Below are positions 33,585-45,330 of a stretch of DNA of 64,000 bases, piece by piece (the first letter of the stretch is position 1; each line of letters starts with the position of its first letter). The notes under the pieces are model-generated. The model was not told the origin of the DNA and did not search any database. It saw only the letters and a list, made by a program, of their open reading frames with translations. Source of the DNA: Rhipidocladum racemiflorum (Eukaryota > Streptophyta > Magnoliopsida > Poales > Poaceae). The stretch covers positions 51,109,097 through 51,173,096 of the forward strand of contig CM070584.1 of NCBI GenBank assembly GCA_036346355.1, given 5' to 3'. Both the position numbers and the translations under genes were made by a program.

Positions 33585-33953
33585 CCTCTTTGATTATGAC
33601 CAATTTTTTCTTGGGGACGTTTAGGATGCAGAAACTTGAAAAAACACATGAATGTGATGTTATGACTAGTGAAATCCTACAGGAATTGGAAGCATAGGAA
33701 TTAGTCAAAAGGGGTGTTTCGAATTCGATAGTGCACAGGAAAAGTGTAGGAAATATGGAGGGAAATGCATCAGAGAGGAGAGAGAAGACGAGTGAAAATG
33801 AAAGAGAGATGTTGCCTTGGAGACTTGGACAGCTCAAATAAAATGAAAACATGACGTTTGAGCAAATGTTTGGAATCCCCGGAAAGGTGAAGGATAGGAA
33901 ACGTTTCTACAAGAATTTTCAAAACCAATACTACAATCCAAAGGTTCCATAGG
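33585..33953. mobile_element. Possible Tourist-like MITE
   Basis: CCTCTTTGATTATGACCAATTTT at the left and the complement of CAATACTACAATCCAAAGG at the right form an imperfect inverted repeat; the interior with GGAATTGGAAGCATAGGAATT is typical of grass Tourist-like repeats. No clean duplication. Confidence 0.4.
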
Positions 33954-34787
33954 AAAAATTGGAAACCAACACATATATAGCCCATGTATATCATATTTTT
34001 TAAAAAAATATAGCCTCTTTACACATGCATATACAAATTTGGCCCCCTCTCCTAACACAAAAAGCGCGACAGAAAACACATACCTCTTGTCGTGCCTAGG
34101 GAGCATGGGAGGTGGCCGACGCCGCGGTATCGTGGGCAAGCGAGGACACGTTGTCGCAATGAGGGACCCAAGCGCGGCAGTCTTCCCGAGTCGAGTAGGA
34201 CCTGTAAGCAGGCACGGGCAGCAATCGTGCGTGCTGGCGCGCGCGCAGGGTGGCAGGAGCAGGCAGCGTGCGTTGGGGCGTGTGCGTGCACCGCGCTCCC
34301 TGGCCACGGCAACTTGGTGGGCTCGGTCGTGCAGCCGCACTGACCACATCTTGCCGTGTTATCATACCGCGGTAGATGACACGCGTCTTCTGCCGGGTCT
34401 TTCGTGCTCAGACAGGTGGCTATTTTTATAATTTTTTTACTTTTGAAAAACAAAAAACGCGTCAAGGACTACTACAGTAAAAAATCAAAAAAATTCTATG
34501 CATTCGAATCTCATAAAATTCCTAAAAAAAAATCCTATGTTCCGAACTAAGGTTTCAGTCATGCATTTGGTGTGCAGCTCCATATGGAAAATTTTGGTTT
34601 TCAAAATTGCACTTTCACAGTGTTTTTTGGGAGGCATTTTTCATTGAAGTGCCCTATTAAGTATGCGCCTAACCCCTAGTCTAGCCTACTGGATAGAATT
34701 GAATATTTAAGCAGTAAATTGAGCTGTCAAATGGCTGCTACTAGTTCGGGGTATCTCCAATGATATCACTTTAGCTGTATTTTAGTT
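33954..34787. other. Intergenic DNA with a GC-rich patch
   Basis: 34050-34400 is GC-rich and holds overlapping ORFs on both strands, rich in Arg and Ala with no recognised domain. Not called as a gene. Confidence 0.35.
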
Positions 34788-34868
34788 ATATCATATATAT
34801 ATATACATATATATATATGTATATATATACATATATATATATGTATATATATACATATATATATATAG
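34788..34868. repeat. TA microsatellite with palindromic TACATA/TATGTA interruptions
   Basis: Alternating TA runs broken at regular intervals by single C or G bases so that the tract remains self-complementary. Confidence 0.85.
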
Positions 34869-35375
34869 AAGAGAGAGGATGTAAAGAAAGAAAATATGCC
34901 ATCAAGAGCAATCTGATCATGTAAAACAACGCAAAAAGTAATGAGGTGTGAGGGAACAAATATAATAAAGATAAATAATTTTATAGATAACTATTAAAGA
35001 TGTTGTCTTTAGGTAAATTAAAATTTTTAAAAATAATTCTTAAAGATAAATTATTATACATACAGATTTGGCTGCTTTCTGACACGAGAATCCTGGCTAA
35101 AAGGCGTCTGCATGTACCGCATATATGATCCTGTCGGGGTATAAATCCGTGTTAAATTTGTGCTACCGTTCAATCAGTGTATACAAGAAACGTTGCACTT
35201 GGAGTACATATTGACGTTAGTAGATTTTCTAGCATGGAGGACATGCACTAGACCTTCGTCTTCCGAACGGCGAACCGTTAAATACTCCTCAATTCAAATT
35301 TATAAGATGTATTTCTTCTGAATATATAGATCAATAAAATATTAAAAATAGCTAGATTACTACTACTAATTATTA
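34869..35375. other. AT-rich intergenic DNA with MITE scraps
   Basis: 35275-35370 resembles the internal part of Stowaway-like elements (TTTATAAGATGTATTTCTTC). No gene. Confidence 0.35.
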
Positions 35376-36505
35376 CTCCCTCCAATTCATAAAAACTTGT
35401 AGATTTAAGATATGTGCATTCAAACTTTTAAAAATTTAGCTAGCTATATGACGGATACTCATACCACAGGTACCCCAAGCGGCCCGATTAAGTAGTTGGG
35501 CCGCTTCGAGCCCAGCTCCGACCGGCAGGCCTGCGCTGGGCAGCAAAGGAGTCCCGCCCCCCGATCGGGGCTTGGACGCGCTCCGACCTCCTTGGGTCGG
35601 GGCACCTACGACCTTGACCCGGAGGAGATCGTCTCCACCAACGGCCACGGCATCAGGGCCCGCACCGGGAGTTGGCCGCCTACCCCGCGGGCACGACGTT
35701 CGAGACACCCCTGTGGGGGTAGATGGTTCCTTCCCAAGGCAGCAGAGGGGCCGCGCGAAGTCAAGCTCCGGTCCCATCCGCTTGACACATAACCAGAGGA
35801 CGCGCCCTCTGGCAGGGGATACCAAAGTCAAGCACCACCGCGTCGGCACCCCTGGGAAAACGAAGCAGTACGTCACTCCCCCCAACCAGTCCCAGAACCG
35901 ACTCCCTCGACTAGTCTATCTGCCCAGCGTGAAGGACGTGAGGACCGGTCGGGCGACGAGACCCAAGAACGGACTTCGAGACATAAGAGACCCTACCCCT
36001 TTTCTCCTCTCCAAACTCCCATGTAACCTGCCTCTTTTCCGTCTATATAAGGAGAGGCAGGACCCTGAGTGGAGGGGGGGTTCTCTTAATCGATCAAGTT
36101 AGGGATTGGCTGAACATCAAAGAGCATTTCCCCGCTTGTAATACCCCACGTCAATTTGCTCCCAGAAACAGTAAAAACCCACAGCACGAACTGGAGTAGG
36201 GACTTTCAGCTCGAACCAGTATAAACCCTTGGCTTCTTGAGTCGACCATTCGGGAAGAGGGAGCGCGCGACCCCCACTGACCAAAAATTCGTATTGCCGG
36301 TGCACGAAACACCGACACTATATCTTTTTAAATATTTAGATTGGATGCTTAAAAATCGTATGTGTAGATTAGTCTTGAAATGTACTTTCATAAAATTATA
36401 ATTTTATTAGATTTTTAATATATTACAATAGAAATTCGTTGTCAAAGTTGAGTTTTGAGGAACATGTCGATATCCAAAATGACTACTACTTGTGATCGGA
36501 AGGAG
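35376..36505. mobile_element. Stowaway MITE interrupted by solo LTR 2
   Basis: CTCCCTCCAATTCATAAAAA at the left and ...GATCGGAAGGAG at the right are Stowaway ends; TA flanks both. Without the LTR the element is about 256 bp. Confidence 0.65.
35449..36317 (+). mobile_element. Solo LTR 2 (869 bp)
   Basis: Starts TGACGGATACTC and ends GAAACACCGACA with 5 bp target duplication CTATA (35444-35448; 36318-36322). Same family as 14416-15314, sharing the promoter TCTATATAAGGAGAGGCAGG and the final 120 bases closely, but more diverged in the middle. Confidence 0.9.
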
Positions 36506-36690
36506 TATCATTAAGCATTATATTCAATACATGCATGTGGAGAACATAAAGTAAAGATAGATATTTATTAAGATATAGAGGGAACATCGCACTAATTTTG
36601 TATTAAAAAATAAAATGCATTTTATATTTATGGATAAGACTATTAAAAAATACATCTTATAAACTTGGATTGAGACAATTTGAGAGAGTA
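36506..36690. mobile_element. MITE copy (Stowaway-like)
   Basis: Complement of the family at 9016-9180: contains the reverse of TTTACTTTATGTTCTC and ends AAATACATCTTATAAACTTGG. Confidence 0.5.
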
Positions 36691-37098
36691 GAGGAAGCGG
36701 AAATGTCTTGAAAACACTACCATTCTTATGAATATTCCATCTGTTCGTGAATACATGTCATTCTAGCCTACAAATTTTATTTCTAAATGCATATCATTCT
36801 ATTAGTTTGAGTTAACTATTTACCATTTTTCCTTGTATAACCCTCCCCATTAGTTATTCATAATGTCATTTACTACCATAGACTAAAATAAGATATATCA
36901 TTTAAAGAACAATAAGTGATCTAATAAAGTCGGGTAATACTATTTTTATATGTTCCTTGGTGAAAGTGTAATTTCTATAATAACATATATTTACGAATAT
37001 AGGCAGTAATATTTAAAGAAAAAGGGACAGAAAATTAAATCAATGAGAAAAAAATGATAGAGGTAGAACGTGTTTGCATGTTAGGCCTGGACTGGCTA
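36691..37098. other. AT-rich intergenic DNA
   Basis: Possible old MITE remnants (CATGTCATTCTAGCC); no gene. Confidence 0.35.
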
Positions 37099-37106
37099 GT
37101 AGTAAT

Positions 37107-37997
37107 CAAGGTTCAAAATCTCTCCGAGATTTTGAAAACCTCGATTGGGACCGAGATTCTAAATATCGGTGGGATAATTTTTATTTCAAATTGCTACAGT
37201 TATTTCGATTAATTTCGGCAAGAATTAGGCTTTTTAGACAGAGATGAGCACAAATTCGAACGATTTTTATGATTTTAGGGCCAGATTTAGCACCAAATTT
37301 TTTATGTGAAAAATTGTAATATCTTTTCAAAGGAATACATGTGAAAATTTTCCAAGAAAATACATATACAAATTGTGTAACCCTAAACCCTCGTGCAAAA
37401 TGTCACATTATGGTGATTCAATTCAGAAGTCTCGTCATATGTGGAGCTAACATGTCGACCTAAACTCCTTAACCATGATCAATATACAAAAAGTTCATCA
37501 AAACCAGCATCCACGCTTGCTTTACAATGGTATAGTGACAATAGATTATGTAAGTAGTAAGGCAATTTTGCCCTCAATAGATTATCTAATTAATGGGTGC
37601 CGAATGGTACATTCAAGGAGGTAAGTGAATGATTGTTGCATACCTTGTGCTTTCATGTAAAATGTGCCAAATTGAAGTGTTAGAATCCGAAAATTAGATG
37701 AAATGCCGCCAAAATTTCTAAATTTAGGGTATTTTATGTGCAAATACTTAGTATTTTGCATTCAAACATATAGGAAATGTAGATAAATGCTTGCATGATT
37801 GTTTCCTATTTTTTTCCAAGTTTTTTAGCCTCGGGAGACCATTTCACAGGGGATTGAAAGCGCCGAAATTCCAGTGATTTTGGCCAAAATTTCGGTTTTG
37901 TCATGCTCAAAATATCGGATTTAAAATTTAGGTTTTGAATTTCAGCCGGATTTTGGCCACCTCCGAGATGTGGTGCGAAAACGAAATTTGAAACCTT
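37107..37997. mobile_element. Non-autonomous hAT element, 891 bp
   Basis: Ends CAAGGTTCAAAATCTC and complement of CAAGGTTTCAAATTTCG; perfect 8 bp target duplication GTAGTAAT (37099-37106; 37998-38005). Non-coding; shares terminal and subterminal sequence (CCGAGATTCTAAAT, TAAATTTAGGGTATTT) with transposons A and B, so probably a deletion derivative mobilised by that lineage. Confidence 0.88.
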
Positions 37998-38125
37998 GTA
38001 GTAATAGTCATGTCCTCTTGAGTGAAGGATTTTTAATGATCAAGCTGCAGCCCTTTACTATTGAAAGTTAGAATGCTTATGTTTCTAATTTGAGTAGTTT
38101 AATTTAAATTTTTTACTATCACATA

Positions 38126-38320
38126 CTCCCTCGTGGAAGTTTATAAGATGTATTTTTCTTAACACGCAGACTAAGAAGATATAGAAAATAACTAGATCAT
38201 CCTTAATTACTATCACTACACACTATACTTAATGCTGCAAGTAGAGAATACTCCCGATATTTATTAAGTAAAGATTGATATTTATTAAGGATATAGAGGG
38301 AACATCACACTAAATTTACA
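38126..38320. mobile_element. MITE copy (Stowaway-like)
   Basis: CTCCCTCGTGGAAGTTTATAAG start with GATATAGAGGGAACATCACAC, shared with 36506-36690. Confidence 0.5.
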
Positions 38321-38339
38321 TTGAAATATGAAGTACACC

Positions 38340-38865
38340 CGATATTTATTGTGTCTCGAGCTGTGCGCACTGTACCACCCGGTTGACCCCAAACCCTAAC
38401 CCGAAACGATTGATTCCCACACACGCAACCCGCCAATACTCTGCGCGGGCCCGCGTGGGTCTGCTGCACCTGCGAGCACGTCCAATCGGAGCGGCGAAGC
38501 AGGAGCCGACGACGCGGGCGCAGGGAGCAGCCGCGAAAGAAGGGGATTTGTCTTTTCCAAATCCGGCGGACGGCGCAAACCTCCACGCCTAACGAACCCA
38601 TCGAGCGACCGCCGCAGCGGGGCGGTGGCGGGGCGGAGGTCACGATCCCAAGTCCCAACATCCTACCCCCGCTGCTACGTGTGCCAGTTAAAACTCCTTT
38701 CCTTACTGTTGCGTTGCGTTGCGCTGTGCTGTTCGTCTTTTTTTCCCCTTCTTTTTCCTCATCTTTCTTCCGCACCTGGCGAGTGGAGATCAGAAAAAGA
38801 AATGAGACAACCGGGGTTGTGCGCGCGTTGAAAGACGTGATAAGGTTTTAATCACGGGGTAGGAA
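38340..38865. other. GC-rich patch, no gene recognised
   Basis: 38380-38670 is CpG- and GC-rich, with overlapping ORFs up to 156 codons on the minus strand, Arg/Ser/Gly-rich and without a recognised domain. It could be an old first exon or promoter island, but nothing supports a gene. Confidence 0.3.
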
Positions 38866-38870
38866 TAGTA

Positions 38871-39097
38871 CTCGCTCCAGTCTTAAAAATAATGTTTTGG
38901 ATACTGATAAGATCTTTAAAATATAACTTTGATCATTAATTTTTATTATAATATTATGAAAGTAATTCTCAAGATAAGTCTATACATATAATTTTTATGT
39001 ACCCAATTTAAATATTTAAAAATATATCGATGATCAAAGTTTCGGATGTTTGCCCATCATTATATCCAAACGTCATCTTTTCTAAGATCGGAGGGAG
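38871..39097. mobile_element. Stowaway MITE, about 227 bp
   Basis: CTCGCTCCAGTCTTAAAAAT left and ...AGATCGGAGGGAG right, flanked by TA. Related internal sequence (ATCATTAATTTTTATTATAAT) recurs at 60185-60375 and 62165-62370. Confidence 0.75.
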
Positions 39098-39221
39098 TAT
39101 AACGCTAGGGACGATGCCATCCTCTCGTAGGACACCCGGCCATTGAATACGAGAAGAGCCTGGCATCCATCGCCAGCCGTCTAATCAGAATTCCCTGGTA
39201 CAAATGGATTGCATGAGTAGC

Positions 39222-39968
39222 TGTTGACACCAAAGCTGGCACATAGCCAATTTGGCAAGGATTGATTTGGTATGACTTTGATTAAGGTTGGATTTGAATA
39301 AAAGGAAATGTTGTTTTAGAATGTTGCAGCCGATACAAGTTACAATAGGAGTAAAAGCGGAATAAAGCCGATCGGGATATAACCGATATCAATTTCAAAG
39401 GAAAAGTATTTTGGGGAAATTAAAACTAATGCGAAGTGTTTTACGAGTCTGAGGGGGACACAGTCGGTCTAGATGTGATAAAAGAAGACAATGGACAACA
39501 TAGACACACAACCAATCAACCAACAAACTCACTCTACGTTTTACTTTACTTTTGGACTAGGAGTTGCATTATAGATTTGTAAACTTTCCTCTGTAATTCA
39601 CTTAATTAATAAAGTTGTGTATCGCCGATTATTGATTTCATCAATTTACACCACGCAGGTCTACTTTTTCTTCATTCTTGTTGCGCGTCGCCTTTTTCAA
39701 GAAAAGTCTATCTTTATCGCTGTCTAATCAACTCATAAGGCTGCTTAGATCTATTGGTTACCTTTCATCTAACCAGCTTCAATATCTATTTAGACTACAT
39801 CAAATCGTAGTTGAAGAAATAATCGACTTACCGGTTGGTTAAATCACATACTATTTTTCTTGTCGCTTGCAAGATCAAATCGGCTGGCATGCCCGCACCC
39901 AGAATTAAACCCGGTGTTTGCGTGTGCTGATTGTTGATTAACCCTTCTTCACATTTTCGGCGTCAACA
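39222..39968 (+). repeat. 5' LTR of the gypsy element
   Basis: TGTTGACACCAAAG ... GGCGTCAACA; carries AATAAAGTTGTG, a likely poly(A) region. Confidence 0.88.
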
Positions 39969-39973
39969 CACTT

Positions 39974-39990
39974 TTGGCACGCCCGGTGGG
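39974..39990 (+). promoter_or_regulatory. Gypsy primer-binding site
   Basis: TTGGCACGCCCGGTGGG six bases after the 5' LTR, the form seen in Tat-type gypsy elements of grasses. The tRNA is not identified here. Confidence 0.7.
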
Positions 39991-40689
39991 ATCAATTTAT
40001 TTGTCCGACGTCAATCTTGAGGCAATAATCGTCCCCACATTGGACGATTTAACGTCCGAGTAGCAAGAAGAGATTGATGATCGGAAGGCTGCATTTGAGC
40101 AGATGACGCACAATTGCTATCAGAAAACCAAAAGTGGAATCATGCAAAAAAACTACGTTGCCAACAATCAACTTCGGCGACAAGGACATTTCGGGTGCTA
40201 CTGAAAACAGATAGGTAAGCCGATACATACCCTCATAGGTGGAATTATCGAATATGATTAATCAATCTATTCATTATGATCATGTCAACCAATCATCGGC
40301 TTTAGTAACCACGCTTAAGCCGATGATAACTAACACGTCATGGAAGTCGAACAAGAGCTGGTGTCGGTTGGGACTCTGCCAGACCCCATGCAATCTCTGC
40401 CAACTTACCCAGTTTACTCCATTGTCCAGAACGCTCAAACCATAAAGCCAGTGATCGATGCAAAGTCGCAACTATTCCCAATATGGCACCAGCACAACCG
40501 ACCGTGGTGTTACCACGGGATCCCAGCGCAATCGGGATTACTCATTATCAGGCATACATAGATGGTTATAAATTGGACTATCAACTATGGCCAAAGAAAC
40601 CGATTGGGTCGAGGCTATTAGTGATGTGCTAAGAGTTTGGCATTCAAACAAAGGGGCGAACTATCAACTATAGAAAGCATATAACGATT

Positions 40690-43400
40690 ATATCGACCGG
40701 ATTCCGAACCCCAACGGATACAGGGTCCCTGATTTCGCAAAAATATTAGGGGATGACTCAATGACAACACTAGAACATGTCAGACGCTATCTGACACAGT
40801 GTGGTGAAGCAGCCCAATTTGACGGGTTGAAAGTGAAACTATTTCCATTATCACTGTCTGGGCAGCCTTTATTTGGTTCACAACATTACCCCTAAATTCA
40901 GTCAATACTTGGACTCAATGACAATACTAGAACATGTTGGTCGCTTTCTGGCACAGTGTGGTGAAGCGGCCTAATCCGATGGGTTGGAAGTGAAACTGTT
41001 TCCATTATCACTGTCTGGGGTAGCCTTTATTTGGTTCACAACATTACCCCTAAATTCAGTCAATACTTGGACTGATCTGGAGAGTCAATTCTGTGAGTAC
41101 TTTTTTACGGAAGCTTAGAATCAAGAATATCATATTTCAGCTCTGTTAGGCAAAAGTTTGGGGAATCGGTAACCAATTATATTAAAAAGTTTCGAGAAGT
41201 CAAAAAACGGTGCTTTAGCGTTACATTGCCCGATGAAAGTGCATCTAGGCCCCTCATTTTATTTTGGTGATTAATGATGACACAATTAATGTGATCTAAT
41301 GCTTCAACTAAGATTAATGCAGTTATCGAGATCACATCAAGCTCGGAATAAGATTGGACGGTCCTAAGCACGTCAAATTTCGAGAAAACGGCATCAAGAC
41401 GAAGACTTGTAATTTCTATATTGTTTTGAGTCTTAAGGATAGTCGTACTATTAAGAGGGTACTATGGAAAATCGCTTTTAGGATGTGCATGTGCTCAAGG
41501 TCAAAACTTGCATATAAACTAGCACTCAAAAACTTGCATTTTCCAAAAACCAGAATTCCAACCGAGCCAGTCAACTCAGTCCGGAGTCTCCGGGTTAACC
41601 CTCTCGGCCAATTTGTGAATTCCGGAGAGTCCGGAGTATCCGGACATTTGGTCCGGAGAGTCCGGACAACCCGGATTCTCAATCCGGGTCAATTGTCCGG
41701 AGTCTCCGATCTGTTCGAAAAAGGGGAAAAACGGCTAGTTTTCAAAAACGTATTTAAAGCCACCCCCTTCTTCCCCAACGGTTAGGATTGCTCTTGAGCT
41801 CATTCATTGCAGCATTCAAGCCCTCTCTAACACTTCCAAAGCATTCAATAGAGCCCTCACTTCCTCCCACCATTTAATTTGGTTGTTGATCCATTTTGGT
41901 GAGGAGAGGAAGAAGCAAAGTGCTAGGTGCATTCATTTCGAGTTGTTGAGCACTAGTTCATCCTCCAAGCGACTTCCATGGTGCTATTACTCTTGGAGGT
42001 TGAAGGTCTCCTAGACGGCTAGGAGTCACCGGGAGCTACCAACTTGTGTGGTGTGCCCGGTCGTTTGTGAAGGCGAGTCTCGCCTCCGAAAGGGAAGAGA
42101 CAAGAAGTGAAGCCGGCGAGTGCATTTGTGCAACACCGGGAGGAAAGCGGGTTGAAAGAGACCCCGGCTCAAGTGTGACCGAGCCACCTCAACGGAGACG
42201 TAGGATTCCCTTCAAGAATCCGAACTTCGGTGAAAAATCGCTTCTCTCGCTCTCTCTTTATTTGTTTGTGTTGCTTGTGTGGATTTGTCTCCGTAAAGCC
42301 TAGATCTAGCTCTTTGTCTAGCTTTAATTCAAATCCTTTCTAGCACTTGTTCTAGGTAGCTATTGTCTTTTACTTTTAGTAGTATTTCGTGCAAGTTTGA
42401 GCAACTTGTGTTGCGCTCCCGAGCCGCCCAACTCGGAGACTCCGGTATCCAATACCGGAGTATCCGGACAAGCCGGAGTATCCGGACCAAAACCCGGAGA
42501 CTCCGGGTTGACCTGCTCGGCCTGTTTTATTTCCGCTGCGATTTTTTTTAATCCGCCTATTCACCCCCCTCTAGGCGACATCGTTGGTCCTTTCACCCGA
42601 CAACCAGTTTGCTTATTTAGCTTTTCAAGGATCAATTCCTCCATTGAAGGAGAAATTTGGTGGCCAAAAGCTTACTGATCTGAGCCACCTGCTGCATAGA
42701 GTATCGGCTCAAGAAAGCCCATTCTTTGAAAACAAAGGCTTTAAATATAGGTGTAAAAGCAACAAGGAAAAATAAAAGCCTAAGTTAACCTTGTTGAATA
42801 TGGATCAGGTAGTTCATCTAAGGAACATGACATTGAAATAAATTTAGCAGAGTGGATTAAAGGAAGTAAAAAGTTCCTGGTTTGTTCTTGGGTTAAGCCG
42901 ACTAAAACTAAGTTAGAAGTTAAATATGTTTTTGATGTGACCAAGTGTGATCATATTTTTGATTTATTATTACAAGAAAAAGTTACACGATTACCTGAGG
43001 GTCACACTTTAACTTCGGTAGATGAAATCAAGAAATGAAGATATTGTAAGTGGCATCATTCTTTTTCAAATAACACTAACGACTGCAATATTTTTCATCA
43101 ATAGATTCAATCGGCTTTCAAAAAGCTAATTAAAATTCACCGAGGAGCCAACAATGCAGCTGGATGCCAATCCTTTTTCGGTTAACATGGTTTGCTGCTC
43201 GGTAAAAGGAAAAGAATTGGCACGGGATGATCAGATGCGTTCACCAGCAACATCGGCTAAATCAGCCCGACAGGTCGATGTGAAGACTACAGTGAAGTGT
43301 GATGAAACTACAAAGATCATGAGAAGATTTCTAAACTGGTCCAAGATAAACCGCGGTCAGATCAAGGGCATGAGGAAGTGGTTGAGTCGGACTTGATCGG
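40690..43400 (+). pseudogene. Gypsy gag, duplicated segment and solo-LTR insertion
   Basis: Frames read as gypsy Gag (NGYRVPDFAKILGDDSM, TLEHVRRYLTQCGEAAQFDG, LSGVAFIWFTTLPLNSVNTW). A segment of about 160 bp (40756-40915) is duplicated in tandem (40916-41075). The coding similarity is broken at 41233 by the solo LTR and resumes at 42601 (DNQFAYLAFQGSIPPLKEKF). Several stop codons; not functional. Confidence 0.7.
41234..42595 (+). mobile_element. Solo LTR 3 (1362 bp, copia Maximus/SIRE-like) in gypsy gag
   Basis: Starts TGAAAGTGCATCTAGGCCCC and ends GGTCCTTTCA with perfect target duplication CCCGA (41229-41233; 42596-42600). The ends TGAAAG/CTTTCA and the CCCCCTCTAGGCGACATC tail are typical of long copia LTRs in grasses. 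Internal arrays of a TCCGGA motif at 41580-41711 and 42433-42509. Confidence 0.9.
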
Positions 43401-43563
43401 CAAGATATAAAGGCCGATTGAGCCTCAGTTGCGTTGGTGTCCACCGGGTATAAGAAAATCACAGAGAAGATGGCTTCAACGATTGAGAACTCAAGAACTG
43501 AGATAAGTTGATCAAGAAAAAAAGGAGGATATAGATTTCAGTAAACTTCGTCCTATCAAACTA

Positions 43564-44282
43564 ATGAAAAAGGAATGGAGGAAAAACAAAGTCGCTCGAG
43601 AAGAGTTTGATTTGATTGACGATCAGGATTCCTCTATTGTCCGTAATGATTCACCGCAAATGGACATCAACATGGTATTCACTCTACCCGTAGAGTTCAA
43701 TGTGTGTGTGCCATCGGCTAAGGAATATTTTGCCCAGTTATGTTTTGGTTCACAGGATGCAGACTTTGAAAAACCACAAGTTGATCATCGGCATCTAAAG
43801 TCGTTATATTTAAAAGGCCACATTGATGATAAATCGATATCAAGAATGTTGGTAGATGGTGGGGCAACTGTTAATTTGACGCCGTACTCAACTTGCAAGA
43901 AATTGGAAGTCCGATGATGATCTCATCAAAAACCAACGTGGTGTTAAATGACTTCACTGGAGACCCCATAGAAGCCAAAGGCGTCATGGTGACCGAGCTC
44001 ATAGTCAGTAGTAAGACTTTGTTGATAGCTTTCTTTATGGTGGATGCCAAAGGGAGCTACAACATGTTGCTTGGCAGGGATTGGATACATACCAACTGTT
44101 GCATTAAGCCGACTACACATCAAAAGTTGATACTATGGAATGGTGATGAAATTGAGGTGATCGAAGCCGACACATCAGGTCATATAGCCATAGCCAGTTC
44201 AGAGGCAAATTGGCAGCTTGATGGCTCCAAATGCATATCGGGTAAAGTGCTTGATGACTGTGATTTCATATGCATTAGCTAG
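43564..44282 (+). pseudogene. Gypsy aspartic protease region
   Basis: 43564-43917 ends with SRMLVDGGATVNLTP, the gypsy protease active site (Asp-Gly-Gly form usual in Tat-type elements). 43893-44282, in another frame, continues with GSYNMLLGRDWIHTNCC, the C-terminal hallmark. The frameshift near 43905 disconnects them. Confidence 0.75.
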
Positions 44283-44539
44283 ATGGGTGCGATACCGATC
44301 AATATGAAGCCAAGCACTTTTGATTGGACAAATGAGATTTTATGCCGATAGAACCAAAATCGGCAGTAAGAATTTTACAAGGTAAAATGCAACGCTATCA
44401 GCAGACGACGGATAGCTTTGAAGCCATCAAAGATTTTGAGGATATTGAAAGATTTGGACAAGGTTTTACGTCTTCAGATTCATTAGAAGAGGTAGATATT
44501 GGCGACGGTGATAGGAAAAGATCAACTTTTCTTAGCTAA

Positions 44540-45330
44540 AAGCTGTCAGGAGAATATAAGGAAAGGTTGGTCGATTTGTTGAAAAATTATAAAAATTTAT
44601 TTGTCTGAGAATATCTTGATATTCTTGATCTAAACCGACAGCTTGTTGAGCATCGGCTGCTGATAAAACCATGTTATAGGCTGTTTAAGCAGTCTCATAG
44701 ATGGTTTAATCCAGCCATGTATGATAAGATAAAAAAAGAGATATAGTGATTATTAGAAGCAAAATTTATTTGGCATTCCAATATGTTGAGTGGGTTTCTA
44801 ATATTGTTCTCGTTGTAAAGAAAATGGCAAATTTAGAGTGTGCGTTGATTTTAGATATTTGAATAAAACAACACCTAAGGATGAGTACCCGATACACATA
44901 GCTGATATGCTTATTGGTGCTGCATCTGGGAATAAGATAATAAGTTTTGTGATGGAAATGCTGAGTATAATCAAATACTCATAGCTGAAGCTGACGTCCA
45001 CAAAACAGCCTTCAGATGACCTGGAGCGCTAGGCTTATTTGAATGGATTGTGTTGACATTCAACTTAAAAAGTGCTGGTGATACATATCAAAGAGTTATG
45101 AATTTGATTTTTCATGGATTGATCGGCCATATTGTAAAAATTTATCTTAATGATGTTGTGGTAAAATCCAAAGGAGATTATCATCATTTGGCTAATTTGG
45201 AAGAGGTGTTCAGAAAACTAGAGCGCATAGTTTGAAGATGAATCCATACAAGTGTGTTTTTGGGCTATCAGCTGGACAATTTCTTGGATTTAAGGTGCAT
45301 GAGAGAGGCATTAAAGTCAACTAGGAACGT
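44540..45330 (+). pseudogene. Truncated gypsy reverse transcriptase, YLND active site
   Basis: Fragments from LSGEYKERLVDLLKNYKNLF through ADVHKTAF, LGLFEWIVLTFNLKSAGDTY and QRVMNLIFHGLIGHIVKIYL to NPYKCVFGLSAGQFLGF follow gypsy RT order. The catalytic box is YLND (45143-45154) instead of Y(I/V)DD, which would abolish polymerase activity. Many stops between 44600 and 45000; similarity ends near 45330. Confidence 0.78.

Noticed and set aside
33834..34431. ORFs of 130-171 codons in a GC-rich patch
   Set aside because: Overlapping on both strands, low complexity, no recognised domain or splice support.
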